Positions 25,041-39,200 of a stretch of DNA of 64,000 nt are shown in pieces. Source of the DNA: Diplolepis rosae (taxonomy: Eukaryota; Arthropoda; Insecta; Hymenoptera; Diplolepididae); NCBI GenBank assembly GCA_030998225.1, contig JAPYXD010000717.1, positions 1,054,001-1,118,000 on the forward strand. Reading direction: 5' to 3'. Each line of letters begins with the position of its first letter. The first letter of the stretch is position 1. Made by a program: the position numbers and the translations under genes. A model generated the notes under the pieces. It was not told the origin of the DNA, searched no databases, and saw only the letters and a program-made list of their open reading frames with translations.

Positions 25041-27559
25041 CCGTTTTATATGTAAATTAACCGTCTATGTCACTTTTCGTTCAGTCTGTCACAGTTTTTG
25101 CTCTGTACGAGGGCCGTCCGCCCTAGATAAATTTAATTTTAATTTTTTTTGATTACCTTTTATGATAATACATACACATGTGATGTCCATAGGTGGTACA
25201 CTTTTTTCGTCTTATTTGTAAATTAACCGTCTAAGTCAATTTTCGTTCGGTCCTCATAGTTTTTGCTCTGTACGAGGGCCGTCCGCCCTAGATAAATTTA
25301 CTTTTAATTTTTTTTAGAGTACTTTCATTGATAATACATACATATGTGATGTCCATAGGTGGTACCCTTTCTTATGATTTATATGTAAATTAACCGTCTC
25401 AGTCACTTTTCGTTCAGTCTGTCACAGTTTTTGCTCTGTACGAGGGCCGTCCGCCCTAGATAAATTTAATTTTAATTTTTTTTTAAAACCTTTAATGATA
25501 ATACATACAGATGTGATGTCTATAGGTGGTACACTTTTTTCGTTTTATATGAAACTTAACCGTCTAAGTCAATTTTCGTTTGGTCCTCACAGTTTTTGCT
25601 CTGTACGAGGGTTGTCCGCCCTAGATAAATTTAATTGTAAATTTTTTTACAGTACCTTTCATTGATAATACATACATATGTGATGTCCATAGGTGGTACA
25701 CTTTTTTCGTTTTATATGTAAATTAACCGTCTAAGTCACTTTTCGTTCAGTCTGTCACAGTTTTTGCTCTGTACGAGGGCCGTCCGCCCTAGATAAATTT
25801 AATTTTAATTTTTTTTATATTACCTTTAATGATAATACATACATATGTGATGTCCATAGGTGGTACACTTTTTTCGTCTTATTTGTAAATTAACCGTCTA
25901 AGTCAATTTTGGTTCGGTCCTCATAGTTTTTGCTCTGTACGAGGGCCGTCCGCCCTAGATAAATTTAATTTCAATTTTTTTAGCTTACCTTCAATGATAA
26001 TACATACATATGTGATGTCCATAGGTGATTGACTTTTTCGTTTTATATGTAAATTAACCGTCTAAGTCACTTTTCGTTCAGTCTGTCACAGTTTTAGTTC
26101 TGTACGAGGGCCGTCCGCCCTAGATAAATTTAATTTTAATTTTTTTTAGCTTACCTTCAATGATAATACATACATATGTGATGTCCATAGGTGGTACACT
26201 TTTTTCGTCTTATATGTAAATTAACCGTCTATGTCAATTTTGGTTCAGTCCTCATAGTTTTTGCTCTGTACGAGGGCCGTCGGCCCTAGATAAATTGAAT
26301 TTTAATTATTTTTATGGTACCTCTAATGATAATACATACTTATGTGATGTCCATAGGTGGTAAACTTATTTCGTTTTATATATAAATTAACCGTCTAAGT
26401 CAATTTTCGTTCGGTCCTCATAGTTTTAGCTCTGTACGAGGGCCGTCCGCCTTAGATAAATTTAATTTTAATTACCTTTGGACTACCTTCAATGATAATT
26501 CATACATATGTGATGTCCATAGGTGGTACACTTTTTTCGTTTTATATGTAAATTAACCGTCTAAGTAACTTTTCGTTCGGTCCTCATAGTTTTTGCTCTG
26601 TACTAAGGCCGTCCGCCCTAGATAAATTTAATTTTAATTTATTTTATGGTACCTTTAATGATAATACACACATATGTGATGTCCATAGGTGGTACACTTT
26701 TTTGGTTTTATTTGTAAATTAACCGTCTCAGACAATTTTGGTTCAGTCCTCATAGTTTTTGCTCTGTACGAGGGCCGTCCGCACTAGATAAATTTAATTT
26801 TAATTATTTTTATCGAAACTATAATCATAATACATACATATGTGATGACCATAGGTGGTTGACTTTTTTTTCGTTTTATATGTAAATTAACCGTCTAAGT
26901 CAATTTTGGTTCGGTCCTCATAGTTTTTGCTCTGTACGAGGGCCGTCCGCCCTAGATAAATTTAATTTTTATTAATTTTCTGGTACCTCTAATGATAAAT
27001 CATACATATGTGATGTCCATAGGTGGTACACTTTTTTTGTTTTATATGTAAATTAACCGTCTCAGACACTTTTCCTTCAGTCTGTCACAGTCTTTGCTCT
27101 GTACGAGGGCCGTCCGCCCTAGATAAATTTAATTTTAATTTTTTTTGAATACCTTTAATGATAATACATACACATGTGATGTCCATAGGTGGTACACTTT
27201 TTTCGTCTTATTTGTAAATTAACCGTCTAAGTCAATTTTCGTTCGGTCCTCATAGTCTTTGCTCTGTACGAGGGCCGTCCGCCCTAAATAAATTTACTTT
27301 TAATTTTTTTTAGAGTACCTTCAATGATAATACATACATATGTGATGTCCATAGGTGGTACACTTTTTTCGTTTTATATGTAAATTAACCGTCTATGTCA
27401 CTTTTCGTTCAGTCTGTCACAGTTTTTGCTCTGTACGAGGGCCGTCCGCCCTAGATAAATTTAATTTTAATTTTTTTTAGAGTACCTTCAATGATAATAC
27501 ATACATATGTGATGTCCATAGGTGGTACACTTTTTTCGTTTTATATGTAAATTAACCGT

Positions 27560-28700
27560 CTAAGTCAATTTTCGTTCGGTCCTCATAGTTTTTGCTCTGT
27601 GTGAGGGCCGTCCGCACTAGATAAATTTAATTTTAATTCTTTTTATAGCACCTTTAATGATGATACATACATATGTGATGTCCTTATGTGGTACACTTTT
27701 TTGTTTTATATGTAAATTAACCGTCTATGACACTTTTCGTTCAGTGTGTCACAGTTTTTGCTCTGTACGAGGGCCGTCCGCCCTAGATAAATTTAATTTT
27801 AATTTTTTTTGAGTACCTTTAATGATAATACATACACATGTGATGTCCATAGGTGGTACACTTTTTTCGTCTTATTTGTAAATTAACCGTCTAAGTCTAT
27901 TTTCGTTCGGTCCTCATAGTCTTTGCTCTGTACGAGGGCCGTCCGCCCTAGATAAATTTACTTTTAATTTTTTTTAGAGTACTTTCATTGATAATACATA
28001 CATATGTGATGTCCATAGGTGGTACACTTTTTTCGTTTTATATGTAAATTAACCGTCTAAGTCACTTTTCGTTCAGTCTGTCACAGTTTTTGCTCTGTAC
28101 GAGGGCCGTCCGCCCTAGATAAATTTAATTTTAATTTTTTTTGATTACCTTTTATGATAATACATACATATGTGATGTCCATAGGTGGTACACTTTTTTC
28201 GTCTTATTTGTAAATTAACCGTCTAAGTCAATTTTAGTTCGGTCCTCATAGTTTTTGCTCTGTACGAGGGCCGTCCGCCGTAGATAAATTTACATTTAAT
28301 TTTTTTTAGAGTACCTTTCATTGATAATTCATACATATGTGATGTCCATAGGTGGTACCCTTTTTTCGTCTTATTTGTAAATTTACCGTCTAAGTCAATT
28401 TTCGTTCAGTCTGTCACAGTTTTTGCTCTGTACGAGGGCCGTCCGCCCTAGATAAATTTAATTTTAATTTTTTTTGAATACCTTTAATGATAATACATAC
28501 ACATGTGATGTCCATAGGTGGTACACTTTTTTCGTCTTATTTGTAAATTAACCGTCTAAGTCAATTTTCGTTCGGTCCGCATAGTCTTCGCTCTGTACGA
28601 GGGCCGTCCGCCCTAGATAAATTTACTTTTAATTTTTTGTAGAGTACTTTCATTGACAATTCATACATATGTGATGTCCATAGGTGGTACCCTTTTTTTT
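27560..28700 (+). repeat. Right copy of the 22-monomer-offset duplication
   Basis: This carries the same marker series as 23900-25040 at an offset of 3657-3658 bp. The first marker set (GTGTGAGGGC with ATAGCACCTTTAATGATGATAC and GTCCTTATGTGG) appears again at 33746, a further 6,147 bp away, linking this zone to the super-repeat of zone 3. Confidence 0.75.
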
Positions 28701-30282
28701 TTATATGTAAATTAACCGTCTAAGTCACTTTTCGTTCAGTCTGTCACAGTTTTTGCTCTGTACGAGGGCCGTCCGCCCTAGATAAATTTAATTTTAATTT
28801 TTTTTGCTTACCTTTAATGATAATACATACATATGTGATGTCCATAGGTGGTACACTTTTTTCGTCTTATTTGTAAATTAACCGTCTAAGTCAATTTTGG
28901 TTCGGTCCTCATAGTTTTTGCTCTGTACGAGGGCCGTCCGCCCTAGATAAATTTAATTTTAATAATTTTTATTTTACTTCTAATGATAATACATACACAT
29001 GTGATGACCATAGGTGGTTGACTTTTTCGTTTTATGTGTAAATTAACCGTGTAAGTCACTTTACGTTCAGTCTGTCACAGTTGTTGATATGTACGAGGGC
29101 CGTCCGCCCTAGATAAATTTAATTTTAATTTTTTTTATATTACCTTTAATGATAATACATACATATGTGATGTCCATAGGTGGTACACTTTTTTCGTCTT
29201 ATTTGTAAATTAACCGTCTAAGTCACTTTTCGTTCAGTCTGTCACAGTTTTTGCTCTGTACGAGGGCCGTCCGCCATAGATAAATTTAATTTTAATTTTT
29301 TTATAGTACCTCTAATGATAATACATACATATTTGATGTCCATAGGTGGTAGACTTTTTTCGTTTTATATGTAAACTAACCGTCTAAGTCAAGTTTCGTT
29401 CGGTCCTCATAGTTTTTGCTCTGTACGAGGACCGTCCGCCCTAGATAAATTAAATTTCAATCTTTTTAGAGTACCTTCAATGATAATACATACATATGTG
29501 ATGTCCATAGGTGGTACACTTTTTTCGACTTATATGTAAATTAACCGTCTAAGTCAATTTTCGTTCGGTCCTCATAGTTTTTGCTCTGTTCGAGGGCAGT
29601 CCGCACTAGATAAATTTAATTTTAATTTTTTTTATATTACCTCTAATGATAATACATACATATGTGATGTACATATCTGGTACACTTTTTTGTTTTATAT
29701 GTAAATTAACCGTCTATGTCACTTTTCGTTCAGTCTGTCACAGTTTTTGCTCTGTACGAGGGCCTTCCGCCCTAGATAAATTTAATTTTTATTTTTTTTA
29801 TAGTACCTCTAATGATAATACATACATATGTGATGTCCATAGGTGGTACCCTTTTCTTGTTTTATATGTAAATTAACCGTCTAAGTCACTTTTCGTTCAG
29901 TCTGTCACAGTTTTAGTTCTGTACGAGGGCCGTCTGCCCTAGATAAATTTAATTTTAATTTTTTTTATATTACCTTTAATGATAATACATACATATGTGA
30001 TGTCCATAGGTGGTACACTTTTTTCGTCTTATTTGTAAATTAACCGTCTAAGTCAATTTTGGTTCGGTCCTCATAGTTTTTGCTCTGTACGAGGGCCGTC
30101 CGCCCTAGATAAATTTAATTTTAATTTTGTTTATAGTATCCTTAATCATAATACATACATAAGTGATGTCTATAGTTGCTACACTTTTTTCGTTTTATAT
30201 GTAAATTAACCTTCTAAGTCACTTTTCGTTCAGTCCTCATAGTTTTTGCTCTGTACGAGGGCCTTCCGCCCTAGATAAATTT

Positions 30283-33200
30283 ACTTTTAATTTCTTTTAA
30301 AGTACTTTTATTGATAATTCATACATATGTAATGTCCATAGGTGGTACCCTTTTTTCGTTTTATGTGTAAATTAAGGGTTTATTTCCCTTGGCGTTCAGT
30401 CTGTCACAGTTTTTGCTCTGTGCGAGGGCCGTCCGCCCTAGATAAATTTAATTTTAATTTTTTTTATAGTACCCTTAATGATAATACATACATAAGTGAT
30501 GTCTATAGTTGCTACACTTTTTTCGTTTTATATGTAAATTAACCGTCTAAGTCAAGTTTCGTTCGGTCCTCATAGTTTTTGCTCTATACGAGGGCCTTCC
30601 GCCCTAGATAAATTTACTTTTAATTTCTTTTAAAGTACTTTTATTGATAATTCATACATATGTGATGTCCATAGGTGGTACACTTGTTTTGTTTTATATG
30701 TAAATTAACCGTCTATGTCCCTTTTCGTTCAGTCTGTCACAGTTTTTGCTCTGTACGAGGGCCGTCCGCCCTAGATAAATTTAATTTTAATTTTTTTTAT
30801 AGTACCTCTAATGATATTACATACATATGTGATGTCCATAGGTGGTACACTTTTTTCGTTTTATATGTAAATTAATCGTCTAAGTCAATTTTCGTTCGGT
30901 CCTCATAGTTTTTGCTATGTCCGAGGGCCTTCCGCCCTAGATAAATTTACTTTTAATTTCTTTTAAAGTACTTTTATTGATAATTCATACATATGTGATG
31001 TCCATAGGTGGTACCCTTTTTTCGTTTTATGTGTAAATTAACCGTGTAATTCACTTTTCGTTCAGTCTGTCACAGTTTTTGCTCTGTACGAGGGCCTTCC
31101 GCGCTAGATCAATTTAATTTTAATTTTTGTTATAGTACCTCTAATGATAATACATACTTATGTGATGTCCATAGGTGGTACACTTTTTTCGTTTTATATG
31201 TAAATTAACCGTTTAAGTCACTTTTCGTTCAGTCTGTCACAGTTTTTGCTCTGTACGAGGGCCGTCCGCCCTAGATAAATTTAATTTTAATTTTTTTTTA
31301 TTACCTTTTATGATAATACATACACATGTGATGTCCATAGGTGGTACACTTTTTTCGTCTTATTTGTAAATTAACCGTCTAAGTCAATTTTGGTTCAGTC
31401 CTCATTGTTTTTGCTCTGTACGAGGGCCGTCCGCCCTAGATAAATTTAATTTTAATTTTTTTTATAGTACCCCTAATGATAATACATACATATGTGATGT
31501 CCATAGTTGGTACACTTTTTTCGTTTTATATGTAAATTAACCGTCTAAGTCAAGTTTCGTTCGGTCCTCATAGTTTTTGCTCTGTACGAGGGCCTTCCGC
31601 CCTAGATAAATTTACTTTTAATTTCTTTTAAAGTACTTTTATTGATAATTCATACATATGTGATGTCCATAGGTGGTACACTTGTTTAGTTTTATGTGTA
31701 AATTAACCGTCTAAATCACTTTTCGTTCAGTCTGTCACAGTTTTTGCTCTGTACGAGGGCCGTCCGCCCTAGATAAATTTAATTTTAATTTTTTTTATAG
31801 TACCTCTAATGAAAATACATACAAATCTTTTCTCAATAGGTGGTACACTTTTTTCGTTTTATATGTAAATTAACCGTCTAAGTCAAGTTTCGTTCGGTCC
31901 TCATAGTTTTTGCTCTGTACGAGGGCCTTCCGCCCTAGATAAATTTACTTTTAATTTCTTTTAAAGTACTTTTATTGATAAGTCATACATATGTGATGTC
32001 CATAGGTGGTGCACTTTTTTTGTTTTATATGTAAATTAACCGTCTATGTCACTTTTCGTTCAGTCTGTCACAGTTTTTGCTCTGTACGAGGGCCTTCCAC
32101 CCTAAATAAATTTAATTTTAATTTTTTTTATAGTACCTCTAATGATAATACATACATATGTGATGTCCATAGGTGGTACACTTTTTTCGTCTTATATGTA
32201 AATTAAGCGTCTAAGTCAATTTTCGTTCGGTCCTCATAGTTTTTGCTCTGTACGAGGGCCGTCCGCCCTAGATAAATTTAATTTTAATTTTTTTTATAGT
32301 ACCTCTAATGATAATACATACATATGTGATGTCCATAGGTGGTACACTTTTTTCGTTTTATATGTAAATTAACCGTCTAAGTCACTTTTCGTTCAGTCTG
32401 TCACAGTTTTTGCTCTGTACGAGGGCCTTACGCCCTAAATAAATTTAATTTTAATTTCTTTATTGTACCCCTAATGATAATACATACACATGTGATGTCT
32501 ATAGTTGCTACACTTTTTTCGTGTTACATGTAAATTAACCGTCTAAGTCAAGTTTCGTTCTGTCCTCATAGTTTTTGCTCTGTACGAGGGCCTTCCGCCC
32601 TAGATAAATTTACTTTTAATTTCTTTTAAAGTACTTTTATTGATAATTCATACATATGTGATGTCCATAGGTGGTACCCTTTTTTTGTTTTATATGTAAA
32701 TTAACCGTCTATGTCACTTTTCGTTCAGTCTGTCACAGTTTTTGCTCTGTACGAGGGCCGTCCACCCTGAATAAATTTAATTTTAATTTTTTTTATAGTA
32801 TCTTTAATGATAATACATACATATGTGATGTCCATAGGTGGTACACTTTTTTCGTCTTATTTGTAAATTAACCGTCTAAGTCAATTTTCGTTCGGTCCTC
32901 ATAGTTTTTGCTCTGTACGAGGGCCGTCCGCCCTAGATAAATTTAATTTTAATTTTTTTTAGCTTACCTTCAATGATAATACATACATATGTGATGTCCA
33001 TAGGTGGTACCCTTTTCTTGTTTTATATGTAAATTAACCGTCTAAGTCACTTTTCGTTCAGTCTGTCACAGTTTTAGTTCTGTACGAGGGCCGTCTGCCC
33101 TAGATAAATTTAATTTTAATTTTTTTTATATAACATTTAATGATAATACATACATATGTGATGTCCATAGGAGGTACACTTTTTTCGTCTTATTTGTAAA

Positions 33201-34160
33201 TTAACCGTCTAAGTCAATTTTGGTTCGGTCCTCATAGTTTTTGCTCTGTACGAGGGCCGTCCGCCCTAGATAAATTTAATTTTAATTTTTTTAGCTTACC
33301 TTCAATGATAATACATACATATGTGATGTCCATAGGTGGTACACTTTTTTCGTCTTATTTGTAAATTAACCGTCTAAGTCAATTTTAGTTCGGTCCTCAT
33401 AGTTTTTGCTCTGTACGAGGGCCGTCCGCCCTAGATAAATTTAATTTAAATTTTTTTTAGAGTACTTTCATTGATAATTCATACATATGTGATGTCCATA
33501 GGTGGTACCCTTTTTTCGTTTTATATGTAAATTAACCGTCTAAGTCAATTTTCGTTTAGTCTGTCACAGTTTTTGCTCTGTACGGGGGCCGTCCGCCCTA
33601 GATAAATTCGATTTTAATTTTTTTTATGGTACGTTTAATGATAATACATACATATGTCATGTCCATAGGTCGTACACTTTTTTCGTCTTATTTGTAAATT
33701 AACCGTCTAAGTCAATTTTTGTTCGTTCCTCATAGTTTTTGCTCTGTGTGAGGGCCGTCCGCCCTAGATAAATTTAATTTTAATTCTTTTTATAGCACCT
33801 TTAATGATGATACATACATATGTGATGTCCTTATGTGGTACACTTTTTTCGTTTTATATGTAAATTAACCGTCTAAGTCACTTTTAGTTCAGTCTGTCAC
33901 AGTTTTTGCTCTGTACGAGGGCCTTCCGCCCTAGATAAATTTAATTTTAATTTTTTTTAAAACACATCTAATGATAAATCATACATATGTGATGTCCATA
34001 GGTGGTACACTTTTTTGTTTTATATGTAAATTAACCGTCTATGACACTTTTCGTTCAGTGTGTCACAGTTTTTGCTCTGTACGAGGGCCGTCCGCCCTAG
34101 ATAAATTTAATTTAAAATTTTTTTAGAGTATCTTCAATGATGATACATACATATGTCATG
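30283..34160 (+). repeat. Super-repeat unit, zone 3, copy 1
   Basis: This aligns with 36273-40305 at a nearly constant offset. Shared rare markers: AGTCATACAT 31981/37971, TATTGTACCCC 32461/38450, the GTG of a TCTTTAATGATAAT-containing A unit 32671/38660, AGCTTACC 33293/39281, TATAGCACC 33791/39778 (offsets 5987-5990, 36 monomers), then AAAACACATC 33959/40111 (6152, one monomer more). The variant spacings 332-334-665-333-665 match 332-335-664-333-664 in copy 2. Confidence 0.85.
31801..31840 (+). repeat. Diverged patch, 7 of 7 transversions
   Basis: The normally conserved 110-141 block, including the ACATATGT palindrome, is altered to ATACAAATCTTTTCTCAATAGG. I count seven substitutions, all transversions, and no indel. 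It is a rare copy in which the palindrome is destroyed. Confidence 0.75.
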
Positions 34161-36272
34161 TCCTTAGGTGGTACATTTTTTTCGTTTTATATGTAAACTA
34201 ACTGTCTAAGTCAATTTTCGTTTAGTCTGTCACAGTTTTTGCTCTGTACGAGGGCCGTCGGCCCTAGAAAAATTTAATTTTAATTTTTTTTATAGTACCA
34301 CTAATGATAATACATACATATGTGATGCCCATAGGTGCGAGCCTTCTTGCGTTTCATATGTAAATTAACCTTCTAAGTCACTTTTCGTTCAGTCTGTCAC
34401 AGTTTTTGCTCTGTACGAGGGCCGTCCGCCATAGATAAATTTACTTTTAATTTCTTTTAAAGTACTTTTATTGATAATTCATACATATGTGATGTCCATA
34501 GGTGGTACACTTTTTCGTCTTATTTGTAAATTAACCGTCTAAGTCAATTTTGGTTCAGTCCTCATAGTTTTTGCTCTGTTCGAGGGCCGTCCGCCCTAGA
34601 TAAATTTAATTTTAATTTTTTTTATAGTACCTCTAATGATAATACATACATATGTGATGTCCATAGGTGGTACACTTTTTTCGTTTTATATGTAAATTAA
34701 CCGTCTAAGTCACTTTTCGTTCAGTCTGTCACAGTTTTTGCTCTGTACGAGGGCCTTCCGCCCTAGATAAATTTACTTTTAATTTCTTTTAAAGTACTTT
34801 TATTGATAATTCATACATATGTGATGTCCATAGGTGGTACCCTTTTTTTGTTTTATATGTAAATTAACCGTCTATGTCAATTTTCGTTCAGTCTGTCACA
34901 GATTTTGCTCTGTACGAGGGCCTTCCGCGCTAGATAAATTTAATTTTAATTTCTTTTATTGTACCTCTTATGATAATACATACATATGTGATGTCCATAG
35001 GTGGAACACTTTTTTCGTTTTATATGTAAATTAACCGTCTAAGTCACTTTTCGTTCAGTCTGTCACAGTTTTTGCTCTGTACGAGGGCCTTCCGCCCTAG
35101 ATAAATTTACATTTAATTTCTTTTAAAGTACTTTTATTGATAATTCATACATATGTGATGTCCATAGGTGGTGCACTTTTTTTGTTTTATATGTAAATTA
35201 ACCGTCTAATTCAATTTTCGTTCGGTCCTCATAGTTTTTGCTCTGTACGAGGGCCTTCCGCGCTAGATAAATTTAATTTTAATTTTTTTTATTGTACCTC
35301 TAAGGATAATACATACATATGTGATGTCCATAGGTGGTAACCTTTTTTTGTTTTATATGTAAATTAACCGTCTAAGTCACTTTTCGTTCAGTCTGTCACA
35401 GTTTTTGCTCTGTACGAGGGCCGTCCGCCCTAGATTAATTTAATTTTAATTTTTTTTATTACCTTTTATGATAATACATACACATGTGATGTACATAGGT
35501 GGTACACTTTTTTCGTCTTATTTGTAAATTAACCGTCTAAGTCAATTTTGGTTCGGTCCTCATAGTTTTTGCTCTGTACGTGGGCCGTCCGCCCTAGATA
35601 AATTTAATTTTAATTTTTTTTATAGTACCAATAATGATAATACATACAAGTGTGATGTCCATAGTTGATACACTTTTTCCGTTATATAAGTAAATTAACC
35701 GGCTAAGTCAAGTTTCGTTCGGTCCTCATAGTTTTTGCTCTGTACGAGGGCCTTCCGCCCTAGATAAATTTACTTTTAATTTCTTTTAAAGTACTTTTAT
35801 TGATAATTCATACATATGTGATGTCCATAGGTGGTACCCATTTTTCGTTTTATGTGTAAATTAACCGTGTAAGTCACTTTTCGTTCAGTCTGTCACAGTT
35901 TTTGCTCTGTACGAGGGCCGTCCGCCCTAGATAAATTTAATTTTAATTTTTTTTATAGTACCCCTAATGATAATACATACATATGTGATGTCCATAGGTG
36001 GTACACTTTTTTCGTTTTATATGTAAATTAACCGTCTATGTCACTTTTCGTTCAGTCTGTCACAGTTTTTGCTCTGTACGAGGGCCTTCCGCGCTACATA
36101 AATTTAATTTTAATTTCTTTTATTGTACCTCTAATGATAATACATACATATGTGATGTCCATAGGTGGTACCCTTTTTTTGTTTTATATGTAAATTAACC
36201 GTCTAAGTCACTTTTCGTTCAGTCTGTCACAGTTTTTGCTCTGTACGAGGGCCGTCCGCCCTAGATAAATTT

Positions 36273-39200
36273 ACATTTAATTTCTTTTAAAGTACTTTTA
36301 TTGATAATTCATACATATGTGATGTCCATAGGTGGTACACTTTTTTCGTGTTATTTGTAAATTAACCGTCTAAGTCACTTTTGGTTCGGTCCTAATCGGT
36401 TTTGCTCTGTTCGGGGGCCGTCCGCCCTAGATAAATTTAATTTTAATTTTTTTTATAGTACCTCTAATGATAATACATACATATGTGATGTCCATAGGTG
36501 GAACACTTTTTTCGTTTTATATGTAAATTAACCGTCTAAGTCACTTTTCGTTTAGTCTGTCACAGTTTTTGCTCTGTACGAGGGCCGTCCGCCCTAGATA
36601 AATTTACTTTTAATTTCTTTTAAAGTACTTTTATTGATAAGTCATACATATTTGATGTCCATAGGTGGTGCACTTTTTTTGTTTTATATGTAAATTAACC
36701 GTCTATGTCACTTTTCGTTCAGTCTGTCACAGTTTTTGCTCTGTACGAGGGCCTTCCACCCTAAATAAATTTAATTTTAATTTCTTTTATTGTACCTCTA
36801 ATGATAATACATACATATGTGATGTCCTTAGGTGGAACACTTTTTTCGTTTTATATGTAAATTAACCGTCTAAGTCACTTTTCGTACAGTCTGTCACAGT
36901 TTTTGCTCTGTACGAGGGCCTTCCGCCCTAGATAAATTTACTTTTAATTTCTTTTAAAGTACTTTTATTGATAATTCATACATATGTGATGTCCATAGGT
37001 GGTACCCTTTTTTTGTTTTATATGTAAATTAACCGTCTAATTCAATTTTCGTTCGGTCCTCATAGTTTTTGCCCTGTACGAGGGCCGTCCGCCCTAGATA
37101 AATTTAATTTTAATTTTTTTTATTGTACCTCTTATGATAATACATACACATGTGATGTCCATAGGTGGTACCCTTTTTTTGTTTTATATGTAAATTAACC
37201 GTCTAAGTCACTTTTCGTTCAGTCTGTCACAGTTTTTGCTCTGTACGAGGGCCGTCCGCCCTAGATAAATTTAATTTTAATTTTTTTTTATTACCTTTAA
37301 TGATAATACATACATGTGTGATGGACATAGGTGGTACACTTTTTTCGTCTTATTTGTAAATTAACCGTCTAAGTCAATTTTGGTTAGGTCCTCATAGTTT
37401 TTGCTCTGTACGAGGGCCGTCCGCCCTAGATAAATTTAATTTTAATTTTGTTTATAGTATCCTTAATCATAATACATACATAAGTGATGTCTATAGTTGC
37501 TACACTTTTTTCGTTTTATATGTAAATTAACCGTCTAAGTCAAGTTTCGTTCGGTCCTCATAGTTTTTGCTCTGTACGAGGGCCTTCCGCCCTAGATAAA
37601 TTTACTTTTAATTTCTTTTAAAGTACTTTTATTGATAATTCATACATGTGTGATGTCCATAGGTGGTACCCTTTTTTCGTTTTATGTGTAAATTAACCGT
37701 GTAATTCACTTTTCGTTCAGTCTGTCACAGTTTTTGCTCTGTACGAGGGCCGTCCGCCCTAGATAAATTTAATTTTAATTTTGTTTATAGTATCCTTAAT
37801 CATAATACATACATAAGTGATGTCTATAGTTGCTACACTTTTTTCGTTTTATATGTAAATTAACCTTCTAAGTCAAGTTTCGTTCGGTCCTCATAGTTTT
37901 TGCTCTGTACGAGGGCCTTCCGGCCTAGATAAATTTACTTTTAATTTCTTTTAAAGTACTTTTATTGATAAGTCATACATATTTGATGTCAATAGGTGGT
38001 TCATTTTTTTTGTTTTATATGTAAATTAACCGTCTAAGTCAATTTTCGTTCAGTCTGTCACAGTTTTTGCTCTGTACGAGGTCCGTCCGCCCTAGATGAA
38101 TTTAATTTTAATTTTTTTAAAGTACCTTCAATAACAATACATACATCTGTGATGTCCATAGGTGGTACACTTTCTTCGTGTTATATGTAAATTAATCGTC
38201 TAAGTCAATTTTCGTTCAGGCTCTCATAGTTTTTGCTCTGTGCGAGGGCCGTCCGCCCTAGATAAATTTAATTTTAATTTTTATATAGTACCTCTAATGA
38301 TAATACATACATATGTGATGTCCATAGGTGGAACACTTTTTTCGTTTTATATGTAAATTAACCGTCTAAGTCACTTTTCGTTCAGTCTGTCACAGTTTTT
38401 GCTCTGTACGAGGGCCGTCCACACTAGATAAATTTAATTTTAATTTCTTTATTGTACCCCTAATGATAATACATACACACGTGATGTCTATAGTTGGTAC
38501 ACTTTTTTCGTTTTATATGTAAATTAACCGTCTAAGTCAAGTTTCGTTCGGTCCTCATAGTTTTTGCTCTGTACGAGGGCCTTCCGCCCTAGATAAATTT
38601 ACTTTTAATTTCTTTTAAAGTACTTTTATTGATAATTCATACATATGTGATGTCCATAGTTGGTACCCTTTTTTCGTTTTATATGTAAATTAACCGTCTA
38701 TGTCACTTTTCGTTCAGTCTGTCACAGTTTTTGCTCTGTACGAGGGCCGTCCGCTCTAGATAAATTTAATTTTAATTTTATTTATAGTATCTTTAATGAT
38801 AATACATACATATGTGATGTCCATAGGTGGTACACTTTTTTCGTCTTATTTGTAAATTAACCGTCTAAGTCAATTTTCGTTCGGTCCTCATAGTTTTTGC
38901 TCTGTACGAGGGCCGTCCGCCCTAGATAAATTTACTTTTAATTTTTTTTAGAGTACTTTCATTGATAAATCATACATATGTGATGTCCATAGGTGGTACA
39001 CTTTTTTTGTTTTATATGTAAATTAACCGTCTAAGTCACTTTTCGTTCAGTCTGTCACAGTTTTTGCTCTGTACGAGGGCCGTCCGCCCTAGATAAATTT
39101 AATTTTAATTTTTTTTTATTACCTTTAATGATAATACATACATATGTGATATCCATAGGTGGTACACTTTTTTCGTCTTATTTGTAAATTAACCGTCTAA

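Larger units (their letters stand above)
22900..30100 (+). repeat. Array zone 2: transition region with A/B alternation
   Basis: The zone 1 haplotype (GATGACCAT with TTGAC) becomes rare here, found near 23356, 26843 and 28999. A and B units alternate more often. New variants appear: TTTACTTTTAATTTT with ACTTTCATTGATAATTC, GTACCCTTTTTTTG, CATAGTCTTCG, and GTGTGAGGGC followed by ATAGCACCTTTAATGATGATAC. The last set recurs to the right at about 6-kb distance. No gene or foreign insertion is visible. Confidence 0.8.
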
